Of a DNA stretch of 64,000 bases, positions 52,308 through 61,108 are shown in pieces (the first letter of the stretch is position 1; the number at the start of each line of letters is the position of its first letter). The notes below the pieces were generated by a model that saw only the letters and a list, made by a program, of their open reading frames with translations, was not told where the DNA came from and searched no databases. The stretch is from UBA7446 sp024639165 (GTDB taxonomy: Bacteria > Bacteroidota > Bacteroidia > Flavobacteriales > Flavobacteriaceae): the NCBI GenBank assembly GCA_024639165.1, contig JAHEIX010000004.1:43708-107707 (forward strand), written 5' to 3'. Position numbers and translations under genes: made by a program.

Positions 52308-52637
52308 ATGATTAAAGTTTCGTCACAAGCAAAAGAAAAAGTAGTGCAGATGATGCAAAGCGACGGCGTGGACATTGCTTCACACTTTGTACGCGTAGGC
52401 GTAAAAAGTGGTGGTTGTTCTGGCTTGTCTTATGAGCTTAAATTTGACGCTTCACTTGGTGAAGATGATAAGATTTTTGAAGACAACGATGTGCGCATTG
52501 TGGTAGACAAAAAAAGCTTTTTGTATCTTGTTGGAACTACACTCGAATATTCAGGTGGGTTAAATGGCAAAGGGTTTGTATTCAACAATCCGAACGCCAA
52601 TCGCACTTGTGGTTGTGGTGAAAGTTTTTCGCTTTAA
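52308..52637 (+). CDS. A-type Fe-S carrier protein (SufA/IscA-like)
   Basis: A 109-residue A-type carrier. The three conserved Cys are present: GGCSGLSYELKF near residue 37 and RTCGCGESF at the C-terminus. It accepts clusters from the SufBCD scaffold and passes them to client proteins. It leads the suf operon, 9 bases before sufB. ATG 52308 gives the family N-terminus (MIKVSSQAKEKVVQMM); an in-frame GTG at 52269 would overlap the promoter box. Confidence 0.95.
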   Translation: MIKVSSQAKEKVVQMMQSDGVDIASHFVRVGVKSGGCSGLSYELKFDASLGEDDKIFEDNDVRIVVDKKSFLYLVGTTLEYSGGLNGKGFVFNNPNANRTCGCGESFSL

Positions 52638-52646
52638 AAGCATGCT

Positions 52647-54092
52647 ATGGCATACACAGAAGAAGAATTAAAAAAAGAGCTCGAGACTAAAGAGTACGAA
52701 TATGGGTTTTATACCGATATAGAGTCGGATACGTTTCCTGTTGGGCTTAACGAAGACATTGTTAGAGCAATCTCTGCTCGAAAGAATGAACCCGCTTGGA
52801 TGACTAAATGGCGCTTAGAAGCCTTTGAAAAATTCCAAAAAATGGAAGAACCCGATTGGGCCAATGTCAAATACGAAAAGCCCGATTTGCAAAGCATTGC
52901 TTATTATTCTGCACCCAAAGCACAAGTCAAGTACGATAGCTTGGATGAAGTAGATCCTGAATTACTCAAAACCTTTGAAAAATTAGGGATATCCTTAGAA
53001 GAGCAAAAAAAATTAGCTGGTGTTGCCGTAGATATCGTCATGGATTCGGTTTCGGTTGCCACCACGTTTAAAGATACCTTGGCTGAAAAAGGAATTATTT
53101 TCTGCTCCATTTCAGAAGCCATCAAAGAACACCCTGAACTGGTAAAGAAATATATTGGTTCTGTTATTCCCCGAACCGATAACTATTACGCGGCACTTAA
53201 CTCTGCTGTTTTTTCTGATGGGTCGTTTTGCTATATTCCTAAGGGAGTACGCTGTCCCATGGAACTATCTACCTATTTCCGCATCAATCAAGCGGGAACA
53301 GGACAGTTTGAGCGCACGCTTGTTATTGCTGATGAAGGCAGTTATGTAAGTTATTTGGAAGGGTGTACTGCACCCGCACGTGACGAAAACCAACTGCACG
53401 CAGCTGTGGTAGAGCTCGTTGCACTGGACGATGCCGAAATAAAATATTCTACCGTCCAAAACTGGTTTCCTGGAGACAAAGAGGGTAAAGGAGGCGTTTT
53501 TAATTTTGTGACCAAGCGTGGCATCTGTCACGAACGTTCGAAAATTTCCTGGACACAAGTAGAAACAGGTTCTGCTGTTACTTGGAAATATCCTTCTTGT
53601 ATTTTAAAAGGAAACGATAGCATAGGCGAATTTTATTCTATTGCCGTAACCAACAATCACCAACAAGCCGATACCGGCACCAAGATGATTCACTTGGGCA
53701 AACGCACCAAGAGTACCATTATTTCAAAGGGTATTTCGGCAGGGCAGTCGCACAACAGTTACCGAGGATTGGTAAAAGTTGGGGCTAATGCCAAAAATGC
53801 AAGGAACTTTTCGCAATGTGACTCATTGTTGATGGGCAACGCCTGTGGCGCACACACTTTCCCATACATTGAAGCAAAGAGTAAAAGTGCCAAAATAGAA
53901 CACGAAGCTACGACCAGTAAAATTGGTGAAGACCAAATTTTTTACTGTAACCAACGTGGTATAGAAACCGAAAAAGCCATTGCGCTTATCGTAAATGGTT
54001 TTAGTAAAGAAGTTTTAAATAAACTACCTATGGAGTTTGCTGTGGAAGCACAAAAATTGCTTGAGATTTCATTGGAAGGCTCTGTTGGATAA
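52647..54092 (+). CDS. sufB: Fe-S cluster scaffold SufB
   Basis: A 481-residue SufB, the scaffold subunit of SufBCD. Family sequences include SVIPRTDNYYAALNSAVFSD near 180, the FVYIPKGVRCP-like CYIPKGVRCPMELSTYF near 205, SYLEGCTAP near 237, and C-terminal residues around YCNQRGIETEKAIALIVNG near 440. The conserved Cys and His that bind the nascent cluster lie in SQCDSLLMGNACGAHTFPYI near 395. Length is typical. It is separated from sufC by an unrelated lipoprotein gene. Confidence 0.97.
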   Translation: MAYTEEELKKELETKEYEYGFYTDIESDTFPVGLNEDIVRAISARKNEPAWMTKWRLEAFEKFQKMEEPDWANVKYEKPDLQSIAYYSAPKAQVKYDSLDEVDPELLKTFEKLGISLEEQKKLAGVAVDIVMDSVSVATTFKDTLAEKGIIFCSISEAIKEHPELVKKYIGSVIPRTDNYYAALNSAVFSDGSFCYIPKGVRCPMELSTYFRINQAGTGQFERTLVIADEGSYVSYLEGCTAPARDENQLHAAVVELVALDDAEIKYSTVQNWFPGDKEGKGGVFNFVTKRGICHERSKISWTQVETGSAVTWKYPSCILKGNDSIGEFYSIAVTNNHQQADTGTKMIHLGKRTKSTIISKGISAGQSHNSYRGLVKVGANAKNARNFSQCDSLLMGNACGAHTFPYIEAKSKSAKIEHEATTSKIGEDQIFYCNQRGIETEKAIALIVNGFSKEVLNKLPMEFAVEAQKLLEISLEGSVG

Positions 54093-54104
54093 ATCTTTTA
54101 TAAC

Positions 54105-54458
54105 ATGAAAAAATCCATTTTATTTTTAATCACAGTGCTTGTAACTTCTTGTGCACAAGCACCAAAAAAATCAACTGAGAACCCGCAATTTTTTGGCGAG
54201 TTTTTATATCTAGCTGATGCTGCTGTTCTTAATACAGGTACTGAAATTTACGGAGTTGTTATTGACGAAAAAATGCAAGAGTTGCACAAGCTGTGCACAC
54301 CCATTAAGCGAGACGAATACGACATGATTTCTGTATATATAAAAGGAATCGTAGAAGACAATACTGCTGAAGAGGGCTGGGAAAAGCTCATCCGAATAAC
54401 CGATATCGATTCTTTGGTGAATCCAGTAGACAAATCAATCATCAAACCCAACAATTAA
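54105..54458 (+). CDS. Small lipoprotein inside the suf operon, function unknown
   Basis: A 117-residue protein with a lipoprotein signal (KKSILFLITVLVTSC; lipobox Cys near 16). The mature part is about 100 residues: FFGEFLYLADAAVLNTGTEI near 31, then a strand-rich region with MISVYIKGIVEDN near 74 and EKLIRITDIDSL near 92. The ADAAVL motif and strand pattern recall the small OB-like domains of NlpE-type lipoproteins, but this is a weak resemblance from memory. It lies 12 bases after sufB and 3 before sufC, so it must be co-transcribed with cytosolic Fe-S genes even though it is exported. The role is open. Confidence 0.8.
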   Translation: MKKSILFLITVLVTSCAQAPKKSTENPQFFGEFLYLADAAVLNTGTEIYGVVIDEKMQELHKLCTPIKRDEYDMISVYIKGIVEDNTAEEGWEKLIRITDIDSLVNPVDKSIIKPNN

Positions 54459-54461
54459 TAT

Positions 54462-55208
54462 ATGCTAAGCATAGATAATTTACATGCCGGTTGTGAAGGC
54501 AAAACCATTTTACAAGGGATAAACCTAGACGTAAAGCCTGGGGAAGTTCATGCCATCATGGGGCCAAACGGCTCTGGAAAGAGTACACTTTCGACCGTTG
54601 TTGCCGGTCATGAAGACTATGAAGTTTCACAGGGAACGATTTTGTTTGAAGGAGAAGATATAGCTGACTTAAGCGCAGACGAACGTTCGCACAAGGGCAT
54701 CTTTTTATCTTTCCAATATCCTGTTGAAATTCCTGGCGTATCGGTAACTAATTTTATAAAAACAGCCATCAATCAAAACCGAAAAGCAAAAGGCTTGGAA
54801 GACATGCCAGCCAACGTGATGCTGAAAAAAATTCGTGAGAAGGCAGCGCTTTTAGAAATTGATTCACGCTTTTTATCACGCTCGCTCAATGAGGGCTTTT
54901 CTGGTGGTGAAAAAAAACGAAATGAAATTTTTCAAATGGCCATGCTTGAGCCCAAACTCGCCATATTAGACGAAACCGATTCGGGCTTGGACATTGATGC
55001 TTTGCGTATTGTAGCCAATGGGGTAAACAAACTCAAAGGAAAAGACAACGCAATAGTGGTGATCACGCACTACCAGCGTCTGCTCGACCATATCGTTCCC
55101 GATTTTGTTCATGTGCTTCACGAAGGGAAAATTGTAAAATCAGGCACAAAAGCCTTGGCGCTTGAATTGGAAGAAAAAGGCTACGACTGGATAAAACAAG
55201 GTGCCTAA
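54462..55208 (+). CDS. sufC: Fe-S assembly ATPase SufC
   Basis: A 248-residue ABC-type ATPase of the SufBCD complex. Walker A MGPNGSGKSTLS lies near residue 33, the Q-loop near FLSFQYPVEIPG, and the signature NEGFSGGEKKRNEIFQM near 143 (the GGEKKR form typical of SufC). Walker B is LAILDETDSGLD and the switch His is in VVITHYQRL. No membrane domain; ATP hydrolysis remodels SufB-SufD during cluster assembly. The last base of its stop is the first base of the sufD ATG. Confidence 0.98.
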   Translation: MLSIDNLHAGCEGKTILQGINLDVKPGEVHAIMGPNGSGKSTLSTVVAGHEDYEVSQGTILFEGEDIADLSADERSHKGIFLSFQYPVEIPGVSVTNFIKTAINQNRKAKGLEDMPANVMLKKIREKAALLEIDSRFLSRSLNEGFSGGEKKRNEIFQMAMLEPKLAILDETDSGLDIDALRIVANGVNKLKGKDNAIVVITHYQRLLDHIVPDFVHVLHEGKIVKSGTKALALELEEKGYDWIKQGA

Positions 55209-56524
55209 TGGATTTAAAAGAAACCTTATTGTCTTCATACTTGGCGTTTGACGCACAAGATGGTCCGCAACACAAACTGCAAGATCAGCGTGCAGCGGCT
55301 ATTGACATTTTTGAACAACAAGGCTTTCCTACAAAAAAAGAAGAAGACTGGAAATACACTTCTTTACGCAACCTTACTAAAACCGACTTTTCAGTTTTTC
55401 CAAAAGAGGAAGTAAGTCTGAAATTGGACGAGGTAAAAGAATACATTTTACAAGATGTTGATACCTATAAAATCGTATTTGTAGACGGTATTTACAACGC
55501 TTATCTGTCCGAAACCACACACGAAGGCGTTGATGTTTGCTTGCTTTCAGCGGCACTCACAAAACCAAAGTATGCCGATACGATTAAGAAATACTTTAAC
55601 CAAATTGCGGAAAAAGACGCTTCGTTAACAGCTCTCAATACAGCCTTTACAAAAGAAGGGGCGTATATCCATGTTCCAGATGGGAAGCTGGTGGAGAAGC
55701 CTGTGCAAATCATCCATTTTACCACGGATAAAAATCCGCGTTTATTGCTACAGCCACGCAACCTCATTGTGTTAGGAAAAAATGCAGAAATACAAATTGT
55801 GGAGCGTCACCAAAGTTTGACGGCAAACGAAACCTTTACCAATGTGGTAACCGAAATTTTTACCGAACAAAATGCGCAATTGGATTACTACAAAATTCAA
55901 AACGACCAGACGACAGCTTCGCTTATTGACAGCACCTATATTTCACAACGAAAGCACAGTCATGCCAAAGTACACACCTTTTCGTTTGGCGGAAAACTAA
56001 CCCGAAATAATCTTAATTTCTACCATAAGGATCCAGAAATAAACTCCACAATGAAGGGTATTACGCTTATTGAGGGCAGTCAGTTTGTAGATCACCACAC
56101 TTTAGTACACCATGCTCAACCTCATTGCGAAAGCCACCAAGATTACAAGGGAATTTTTGCTGAAAAAGCAACGGGTGTCTTCAATGGAAAAATCATTGTA
56201 GAAAAAGAAGCGCAAAAAACCAATGCCTTTCAGCAGAACAACAATATTTTAATGGATGACAAAGCAAGCGTCAACACCAAGCCGCAGTTGGAAATTTTTG
56301 CTGACGACGTGAAGTGTAGTCATGGGTGTACTATAGGCCAATTGGATGAAGATGCCCTGTTTTACTTACAAACACGCGGCATTCCCAGAAAAGAAGCCCG
56401 TGGTTTATTGACTTATGCCTTTGCCAACAATGTACTCCAAAGTGTTAAAATCGACTCTGTCAAAAAACGCATCAATAAGTTGATTGCCGAAAAACTGGGG
56501 GTAAATATAGGTTTTGATGTATAG
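55208..56524 (+). CDS. sufD: Fe-S assembly protein SufD
   Basis: A 438-residue SufD, the SufB paralogue. It starts with an N-terminal helical region (KEEDWKYTSLRNLTKTDF near 45) and continues with the beta-helix core (YHKDPEINSTMKGITLIEGS near 275) and C-terminal DDVKCSHGCTIGQLDEDALF near 365, containing the conserved His and Cys region near the SufB interface. It completes the SufBCD scaffold. Overlaps sufC by one base and sufS by 8. Confidence 0.97.
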   Translation: MDLKETLLSSYLAFDAQDGPQHKLQDQRAAAIDIFEQQGFPTKKEEDWKYTSLRNLTKTDFSVFPKEEVSLKLDEVKEYILQDVDTYKIVFVDGIYNAYLSETTHEGVDVCLLSAALTKPKYADTIKKYFNQIAEKDASLTALNTAFTKEGAYIHVPDGKLVEKPVQIIHFTTDKNPRLLLQPRNLIVLGKNAEIQIVERHQSLTANETFTNVVTEIFTEQNAQLDYYKIQNDQTTASLIDSTYISQRKHSHAKVHTFSFGGKLTRNNLNFYHKDPEINSTMKGITLIEGSQFVDHHTLVHHAQPHCESHQDYKGIFAEKATGVFNGKIIVEKEAQKTNAFQQNNNILMDDKASVNTKPQLEIFADDVKCSHGCTIGQLDEDALFYLQTRGIPRKEARGLLTYAFANNVLQSVKIDSVKKRINKLIAEKLGVNIGFDV

Positions 56525-57743
56525 TACTACGATTGATATCGCACAAATACGAGCTGATTTTCCCATATTACAACGTCAAGTAAATGGACAGCCGCTCGTA
56601 TATTTAGACAATGCGGCAACTTCACAAACCCCACTTGCCGTTATCGATGCCATCAGTGATTACTACAAACACACCAATGCCAATATTCACAGGGGTGTAC
56701 ATGCGCTCAGTCAAGAGGCAACGGATGAATTTGAAGCAGCACGACATAAAATACAAAAGCATTTTAATGCCGCTCAGGCACATGAAATTATCTTTACTTC
56801 AGGTACAACACATTCCATAAATCTTGTTGCCCATGGCTTTGCTTCATTTTTGGAAAAGGGAGATGAACTCATTGTATCTGAACTGGAACATCACGCCAAT
56901 ATAGTACCTTGGCAAATGCTCTGCGAGCGCACGGGGGCAGCGCTAAAGGTAATTCCCATAACTGCCAATGGAACCTTGGACATGGGTGTCTATGCCGAGT
57001 TTCTTAACGAACGAACCAAAGTAGTTTTTGTAAACCATGTATCCAATGCCCTTGGGATTATAAACCCAATTGAAGAAATTATTGAAAAAGCACATGCCGT
57101 TGGTGCAGCCGTGCTTATAGATGGTGCGCAAGCCACTCCACATATGGTCCCTGATGTACAAGCATTAGACGTAGAATTTTATACCACATCGGCACATAAA
57201 ATTTGTGGCCCTACAGGCATGGGTGTCCTATATGGAAAAGAAGCGTGGTTACGCAAACTACCTCCCTATCAAGGGGGTGGTGAAATGATTGATCAAGTGA
57301 CTTTTGAAAAAACCACCTATGCCGACTTACCCCACAAGTTTGAGGCAGGAACCCCCAATATTGCGGGTGGTGTGGGCTTTGGTGCAGCTGTGGATTATAT
57401 GAACAATATAGGCTTTGAGGCCATTGCTGCACATGAAAATGATTTGATGCGCCATGCTACAGAAAAGCTCAAAAAAATTGAGGGTTTGCATATCTATGGT
57501 GATGTCGACAATAAAGTAGCTGTAATTTCTTTTAATGTAGAAGGGATTCACCCTTATGACATTGGTACGCTACTAGACAAGATGGGTATTGCTGTTCGTA
57601 CGGGACACCACTGTTGCCAGCCTATTATGGATCATTTCAAAATACCAGGAACCGTTAGGGCGTCCTTTGCTTTTTACAATACCCACGAAGAAGTAGTGCG
57701 ACTTATAGCAGGTGTAGAAAAAGCAGTGGGCATGTTGCGTTAA
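56517..57743 (+). CDS. sufS: Cysteine desulfurase SufS
   Basis: A 408-residue PLP enzyme, group II (SufS/CsdA) cysteine desulfurase, which takes sulfur from cysteine to feed the scaffold. The PLP Lys is in TSAHKICGPTGMGVLYG near 225 and the persulfide Cys in VRTGHHCCQP near 363. The N-terminus (IRADFPILQRQVNGQPLVYL) and EFEAARHKIQKHFNA are family-typical. I use ATG 56517, which overlaps the end of sufD by 8 bases; a TTG lies one codon upstream. sufE, its sulfur acceptor, follows after 16 bases. Confidence 0.97.
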   Translation: MYSTTIDIAQIRADFPILQRQVNGQPLVYLDNAATSQTPLAVIDAISDYYKHTNANIHRGVHALSQEATDEFEAARHKIQKHFNAAQAHEIIFTSGTTHSINLVAHGFASFLEKGDELIVSELEHHANIVPWQMLCERTGAALKVIPITANGTLDMGVYAEFLNERTKVVFVNHVSNALGIINPIEEIIEKAHAVGAAVLIDGAQATPHMVPDVQALDVEFYTTSAHKICGPTGMGVLYGKEAWLRKLPPYQGGGEMIDQVTFEKTTYADLPHKFEAGTPNIAGGVGFGAAVDYMNNIGFEAIAAHENDLMRHATEKLKKIEGLHIYGDVDNKVAVISFNVEGIHPYDIGTLLDKMGIAVRTGHHCCQPIMDHFKIPGTVRASFAFYNTHEEVVRLIAGVEKAVGMLR

Positions 57744-57759
57744 TCCTTATCTTTATCCT

Positions 57760-58182
57760 ATGAGTATAGCAACCGAACAAGCTGAAATTGTATCTGAATT
57801 TTCCATGTTTGACGACTGGATGCAGCGCTATGAGTATATGATTGAACTTGGCAAATCGCTTCCGCTTATTGATGAGGCCTACAAAACAGATGATAACATC
57901 ATCAAGGGTTGCCAAAGCAAGGTTTGGGTACACGCCGAACTAGACGACGATAAAATTATTTTTACAGCAGATAGCGATGCCATAATCACCAAAGGCATCA
58001 TTGCCATTTTAATCCGTGCTTTTTCTAATCGACACCCCAAAGATATTTTGGCTGCTGACACGACTTTTATCGACGATATTGGGCTCAAAGAACACTTATC
58101 ACCAACCCGCGCAAATGGCTTGGTGTCTATGATAAAACAACTTAAAATGTACGCCTTGGCGTATCAAACACAACTCTCTTAA
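57760..58182 (+). CDS. sufE: Cysteine desulfuration protein SufE
   Basis: A 140-residue SufE. The acceptor Cys is in IKGCQSKVWVHAELDDDKI near 47, in the classic GCQS context; LGKSLPLIDEAYKTDDNI precedes it and the C-terminal helices contain IGLKEHLSPTRANGL near 105. It stimulates SufS and carries the persulfide to SufBCD. Between sufS and sufT with small gaps. Confidence 0.96.
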   Translation: MSIATEQAEIVSEFSMFDDWMQRYEYMIELGKSLPLIDEAYKTDDNIIKGCQSKVWVHAELDDDKIIFTADSDAIITKGIIAILIRAFSNRHPKDILAADTTFIDDIGLKEHLSPTRANGLVSMIKQLKMYALAYQTQLS

Positions 58183-58184
58183 CT

Positions 58185-58496
58185 ATGGATACTGAAGCAC
58201 TTGGAGAAAAAATTGTTCGTGTACTCAAAACGATCTTCGACCCTGAAATTCCGGTGGATATCTACGAACTGGGGCTGATTTATGACGTCTTTGTCAATGA
58301 AGATAATGATGTCAAAATTTTGATGACCCTCACGACACCAAACTGCCCCGTAGCGGAAAGTTTACCCCAAGAAGTAAAAGAAAAAGTTCGTGAATTGGAC
58401 GAAGTCAATGAGGTTGAACTCGAGCTCACCTTTGACCCACCATGGACACGAGATTTAATAAGTGAAGAAGCTAAACTTGAACTTGGATTTTTATAA
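58185..58496 (+). CDS. SufT-like MIP18 (DUF59) protein
   Basis: A 103-residue DUF59/MIP18 family protein, with the family pattern FDPEIPVDIYELGLIYDV near residue 20, MTLTTPNCPVAESLPQEV near 45 and LTFDPPWTRDLISEEAKLEL at the C-terminus. Such proteins act as accessory factors in Fe-S maturation; in suf operons they are called SufT. It starts 2 bases after sufE, and its last base is the first base of the next ATG. Confidence 0.93.
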   Translation: MDTEALGEKIVRVLKTIFDPEIPVDIYELGLIYDVFVNEDNDVKILMTLTTPNCPVAESLPQEVKEKVRELDEVNEVELELTFDPPWTRDLISEEAKLELGFL

Positions 58497-59002
58497 TGAG
58501 TGACCAAATTGTCAATCGTGTGGCAAACAGTGCGCTTCAAGTCATAGATTTGGAGGAGCTTTACCAAGAAGGAACGCGCACCCAGCTTTCTATAACTGCT
58601 TTTTTAGATGAGGGTGTTGTTTTGCGTGAGCAAAGCTTTCGCGAAAGGCTTCAAGCCCACGACTGGACAGCATATAAAGATCATTTTGTCGCTGTGCATT
58701 GCCCAGATGATATTCTGGTACCTCAATGGGCAACATTGCTTGTGGTCACCCATTTACAGCCCTTGGCTAAGTCTGTTGTAGTAGGAACAGCGACAGATTT
58801 GGAGCAACAGCTTTTTGCAGAACAATTGGCGCTTATGGATTTTACCCCCTACCAAGATGGTCTGGTGATGATTAAGGGCTGCTCTAATAAACCCGTGCCT
58901 GAACAAGCCTTGGGGTTATTGGCGGCTAAATTAACCCCAATTGTAAAAAAATTATCCTACGGAGAAGCCTGTTCTTCTGTACCTTTGTACAAGAAACCCT
59001 AA
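58496..59002 (+). CDS. DUF2480 family protein
   Basis: A 168-residue soluble protein of the Bacteroidota family DUF2480. Recognisable parts are MSDQIVNRVANSALQVIDLE, FRERLQAHDWTAYKDHFVAV near 53, and LVMIKGCSNKPVPEQAL near 122 with a Cys that could be functional; another Cys lies in EACSSVPLY near the end. The gene starts on the last base of the sufT stop, so translational coupling is expected. Association with suf suggests a role in Fe-S metabolism; the function is unknown. Confidence 0.85.
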   Translation: MSDQIVNRVANSALQVIDLEELYQEGTRTQLSITAFLDEGVVLREQSFRERLQAHDWTAYKDHFVAVHCPDDILVPQWATLLVVTHLQPLAKSVVVGTATDLEQQLFAEQLALMDFTPYQDGLVMIKGCSNKPVPEQALGLLAAKLTPIVKKLSYGEACSSVPLYKKP

Positions 59003-59012
59003 ATTTTTTATA

Positions 59013-59894
59013 ATGAAGCAATATCTTTTTCTAGCTTTAATTAGCACCCAGCTCATATTTGCCCAAAACGATTCCATAGCTGAATCAGATGAGGGATGGA
59101 AAAGAGGTGGTAAAGCAACCTTTCTTTTTAATCAATCTGCTTTTAGCGAGTGGGCATCTGGTGGACAAAACAGTGTTTCACTTAGCTTTCATACGGACTA
59201 TGATTTGAGTTACAAGAAAAATGGATGGAATTGGGACACCAAATTTTTAGGTGATTTTGGTTTGACAAAAATCAGTGGTTCTAAGTTTTTGCGCAAAACC
59301 AACGACCGGATTGACTTGCAATCATTTTTAGGAAAGAGTTTCTCCAAGTCGTGGAGCTACTCAACAGTTTTTGGTGTTAAGACCCAATTTGCACGAGGTT
59401 ATAAATTTGGAAAAGATAGTAGTGGGGAAGAGACCAGATCTTTAAAAACACATTTTTTCTCTCCGGTTTATATTCAATTAGGTGTTGGGTTGTATTGGAA
59501 AAAAAATAATGACCTATGGATAAACATCGCACCTTTTACTCAGCGACTTACGCTAGTGAGTAGAAAGTTTACTGCCGATTTGCAAGAAGGTCAAGAATAC
59601 TTTGGTGTACGTAAAGGGGATAATCACCGCTTTGAGTTGGGTGCCTCTGTCAATGCTTTTTATAAATTTTTACCACTAGAAAACATTACTCTTGAACAAC
59701 GTCTAGGGCTATATTCAGACTATTTAGACAAAGCCGAAAATATAGATTTAGACTATCAGGTAAGTGTTGAAATGAAAGTCAATGACCGTATTTCAACAAA
59801 TCTCATATTGCAGTTGGTCTACGATGATAATGCGGTGCAAAGCTTGCAGGTAAGGCAAGTATTTGGTATCGGTTTACGCATGACCTTGAAGTAA
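59013..59894 (+). CDS. DUF3078 outer-membrane-type protein
   Basis: A 293-residue protein with a signal peptide (KQYLFLALISTQLIFAQ) and the DUF3078 pattern: EGWKRGGKATFLFNQSAFSE near 26, SEWASGGQNSVSLSF near 44, then repeated amphipathic strands. It closes with VRQVFGIGLRMTLK, a barrel-like ending. Probably an outer-membrane beta-barrel. It starts 10 bases after DUF2480 and may be the last gene of the suf unit, an odd place for an envelope protein. Its stop is 2 bases from the stop of convergent hflX. Confidence 0.85.
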   Translation: MKQYLFLALISTQLIFAQNDSIAESDEGWKRGGKATFLFNQSAFSEWASGGQNSVSLSFHTDYDLSYKKNGWNWDTKFLGDFGLTKISGSKFLRKTNDRIDLQSFLGKSFSKSWSYSTVFGVKTQFARGYKFGKDSSGEETRSLKTHFFSPVYIQLGVGLYWKKNNDLWINIAPFTQRLTLVSRKFTADLQEGQEYFGVRKGDNHRFELGASVNAFYKFLPLENITLEQRLGLYSDYLDKAENIDLDYQVSVEMKVNDRISTNLILQLVYDDNAVQSLQVRQVFGIGLRMTLK

Positions 59895-59896
59895 CC

Positions 59897-61108
59897 CTAC
59901 TCCTCTACTTCAATTTCTGGATACAAAAAGTGATTGTAAGGAAAGCGGGTGATATGTTGCTCACGTACCTTTTGGTATACCCGATTTCTAAAATGTGCCA
60001 TATTGGTTTTTTTGGCTGCTGAAACAAACACGGCATCCCCTTCTGTTTTCGCCATCCACGTTTCTTTCCACTCGTCCAAACTGTAGTGTTCGCTGCCACG
60101 CTCGAGTATTAAGTCCGTTTCGTCAAATGCTTCGGCCTTATAAGCATCAATTTTGTTGAAAACCATCAGCGTTGGTTTATCCTGCACCTTTAGCTCAGCC
60201 AGCAATTCGTTAACAGAGGCAATATGCGCTTCAAATTGTGGGTGGGCAATATCAACTACATGTAGCAACAAATCAGCCTCGTGAACCTCATCTAGAGTAC
60301 TTTTGAAACTCTCTACAAGTTGTGTGGGTAGTTTGCGGATAAATCCAACCGTATCGGATAGTAAAAACGGCAGATTGCCAATCACAACCTTGCGTACGGT
60401 AGTATCCAAGGTAGCAAACAGCTTGTTTTCAGCAAATACATCACTTTTACTAAGCACATTCATTAGGGTAGATTTTCCTACATTGGTATACCCCACTAAG
60501 GCTACCCGAATCAATGATCCCCGGTTGCCCCGTTGGGTTGCCATTTGGCGGTCTATGGTTGTGAGTTTTTTCTTTAATAAGGATATTTTGTCACGGACAA
60601 TTCGGCGATCGGTTTCAATTTCCGTTTCACCGGGGCCACGCATGCCAATACCTCCACGTTGACGTTCCAAGTGCGTCCATAATCCCTTTAGTCTAGGAAG
60701 CAGGTATTGGTATTGAGCCAACTCTACTTGCGTACGAGCATAACTGGTTTTGGCGCGTTGGGCAAATATGTCTAAAATTAGTCCTGTTCGGTCTAAAATC
60801 TTACACTTTAAAAGTTCTTCTATATTGGCTTGCTGGGCAGGGGTCAGCTCGTCGTCAAAAACAACGGTGCTGATATCATGTGCTTTGACATAGTCCCGCA
60901 CATCTTCCATTTTACCGCTGCCTATAAATGTCTTTGGATGTGGTGTGTCTAGTTTTTGGGTAAAGCGTTTTTTTACCTCACCACCCGCGGTCAAGGTCAA
61001 AAAAGCCAATTCGTCCATATAATCACTGACTTGTTGAGCGGATTGCTCCTGATTGATGATGCCTATCAATACGGCATATTCGTAATCGTGTTCTTTGTTT
61101 TCAATCAT
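59897..61108 (-). CDS. hflX: GTPase HflX
   Basis: A 403-residue HflX, a ribosome-associated GTPase that splits stalled 70S particles. The HflX N-terminal domain includes KTFIGSGKMEDVRDYVKAHD near 58 and VVFDDELTPAQQANIEE near 78. A coiled-coil linker with GGIGMRGPGETEIETDRR near 145 follows, then the G domain with VALVGYTNVGKSTLMN near 202, DTVGFIRKLPTQLVESF near 252 and NKID near 315. The C-terminus has about 50 residues after the G domain. Its start overlaps the lpxH end by 8 bases. Confidence 0.96.
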   Translation of the reverse strand: MIENKEHDYEYAVLIGIINQEQSAQQVSDYMDELAFLTLTAGGEVKKRFTQKLDTPHPKTFIGSGKMEDVRDYVKAHDISTVVFDDELTPAQQANIEELLKCKILDRTGLILDIFAQRAKTSYARTQVELAQYQYLLPRLKGLWTHLERQRGGIGMRGPGETEIETDRRIVRDKISLLKKKLTTIDRQMATQRGNRGSLIRVALVGYTNVGKSTLMNVLSKSDVFAENKLFATLDTTVRKVVIGNLPFLLSDTVGFIRKLPTQLVESFKSTLDEVHEADLLLHVVDIAHPQFEAHIASVNELLAELKVQDKPTLMVFNKIDAYKAEAFDETDLILERGSEHYSLDEWKETWMAKTEGDAVFVSAAKKTNMAHFRNRVYQKVREQHITRFPYNHFLYPEIEVEE

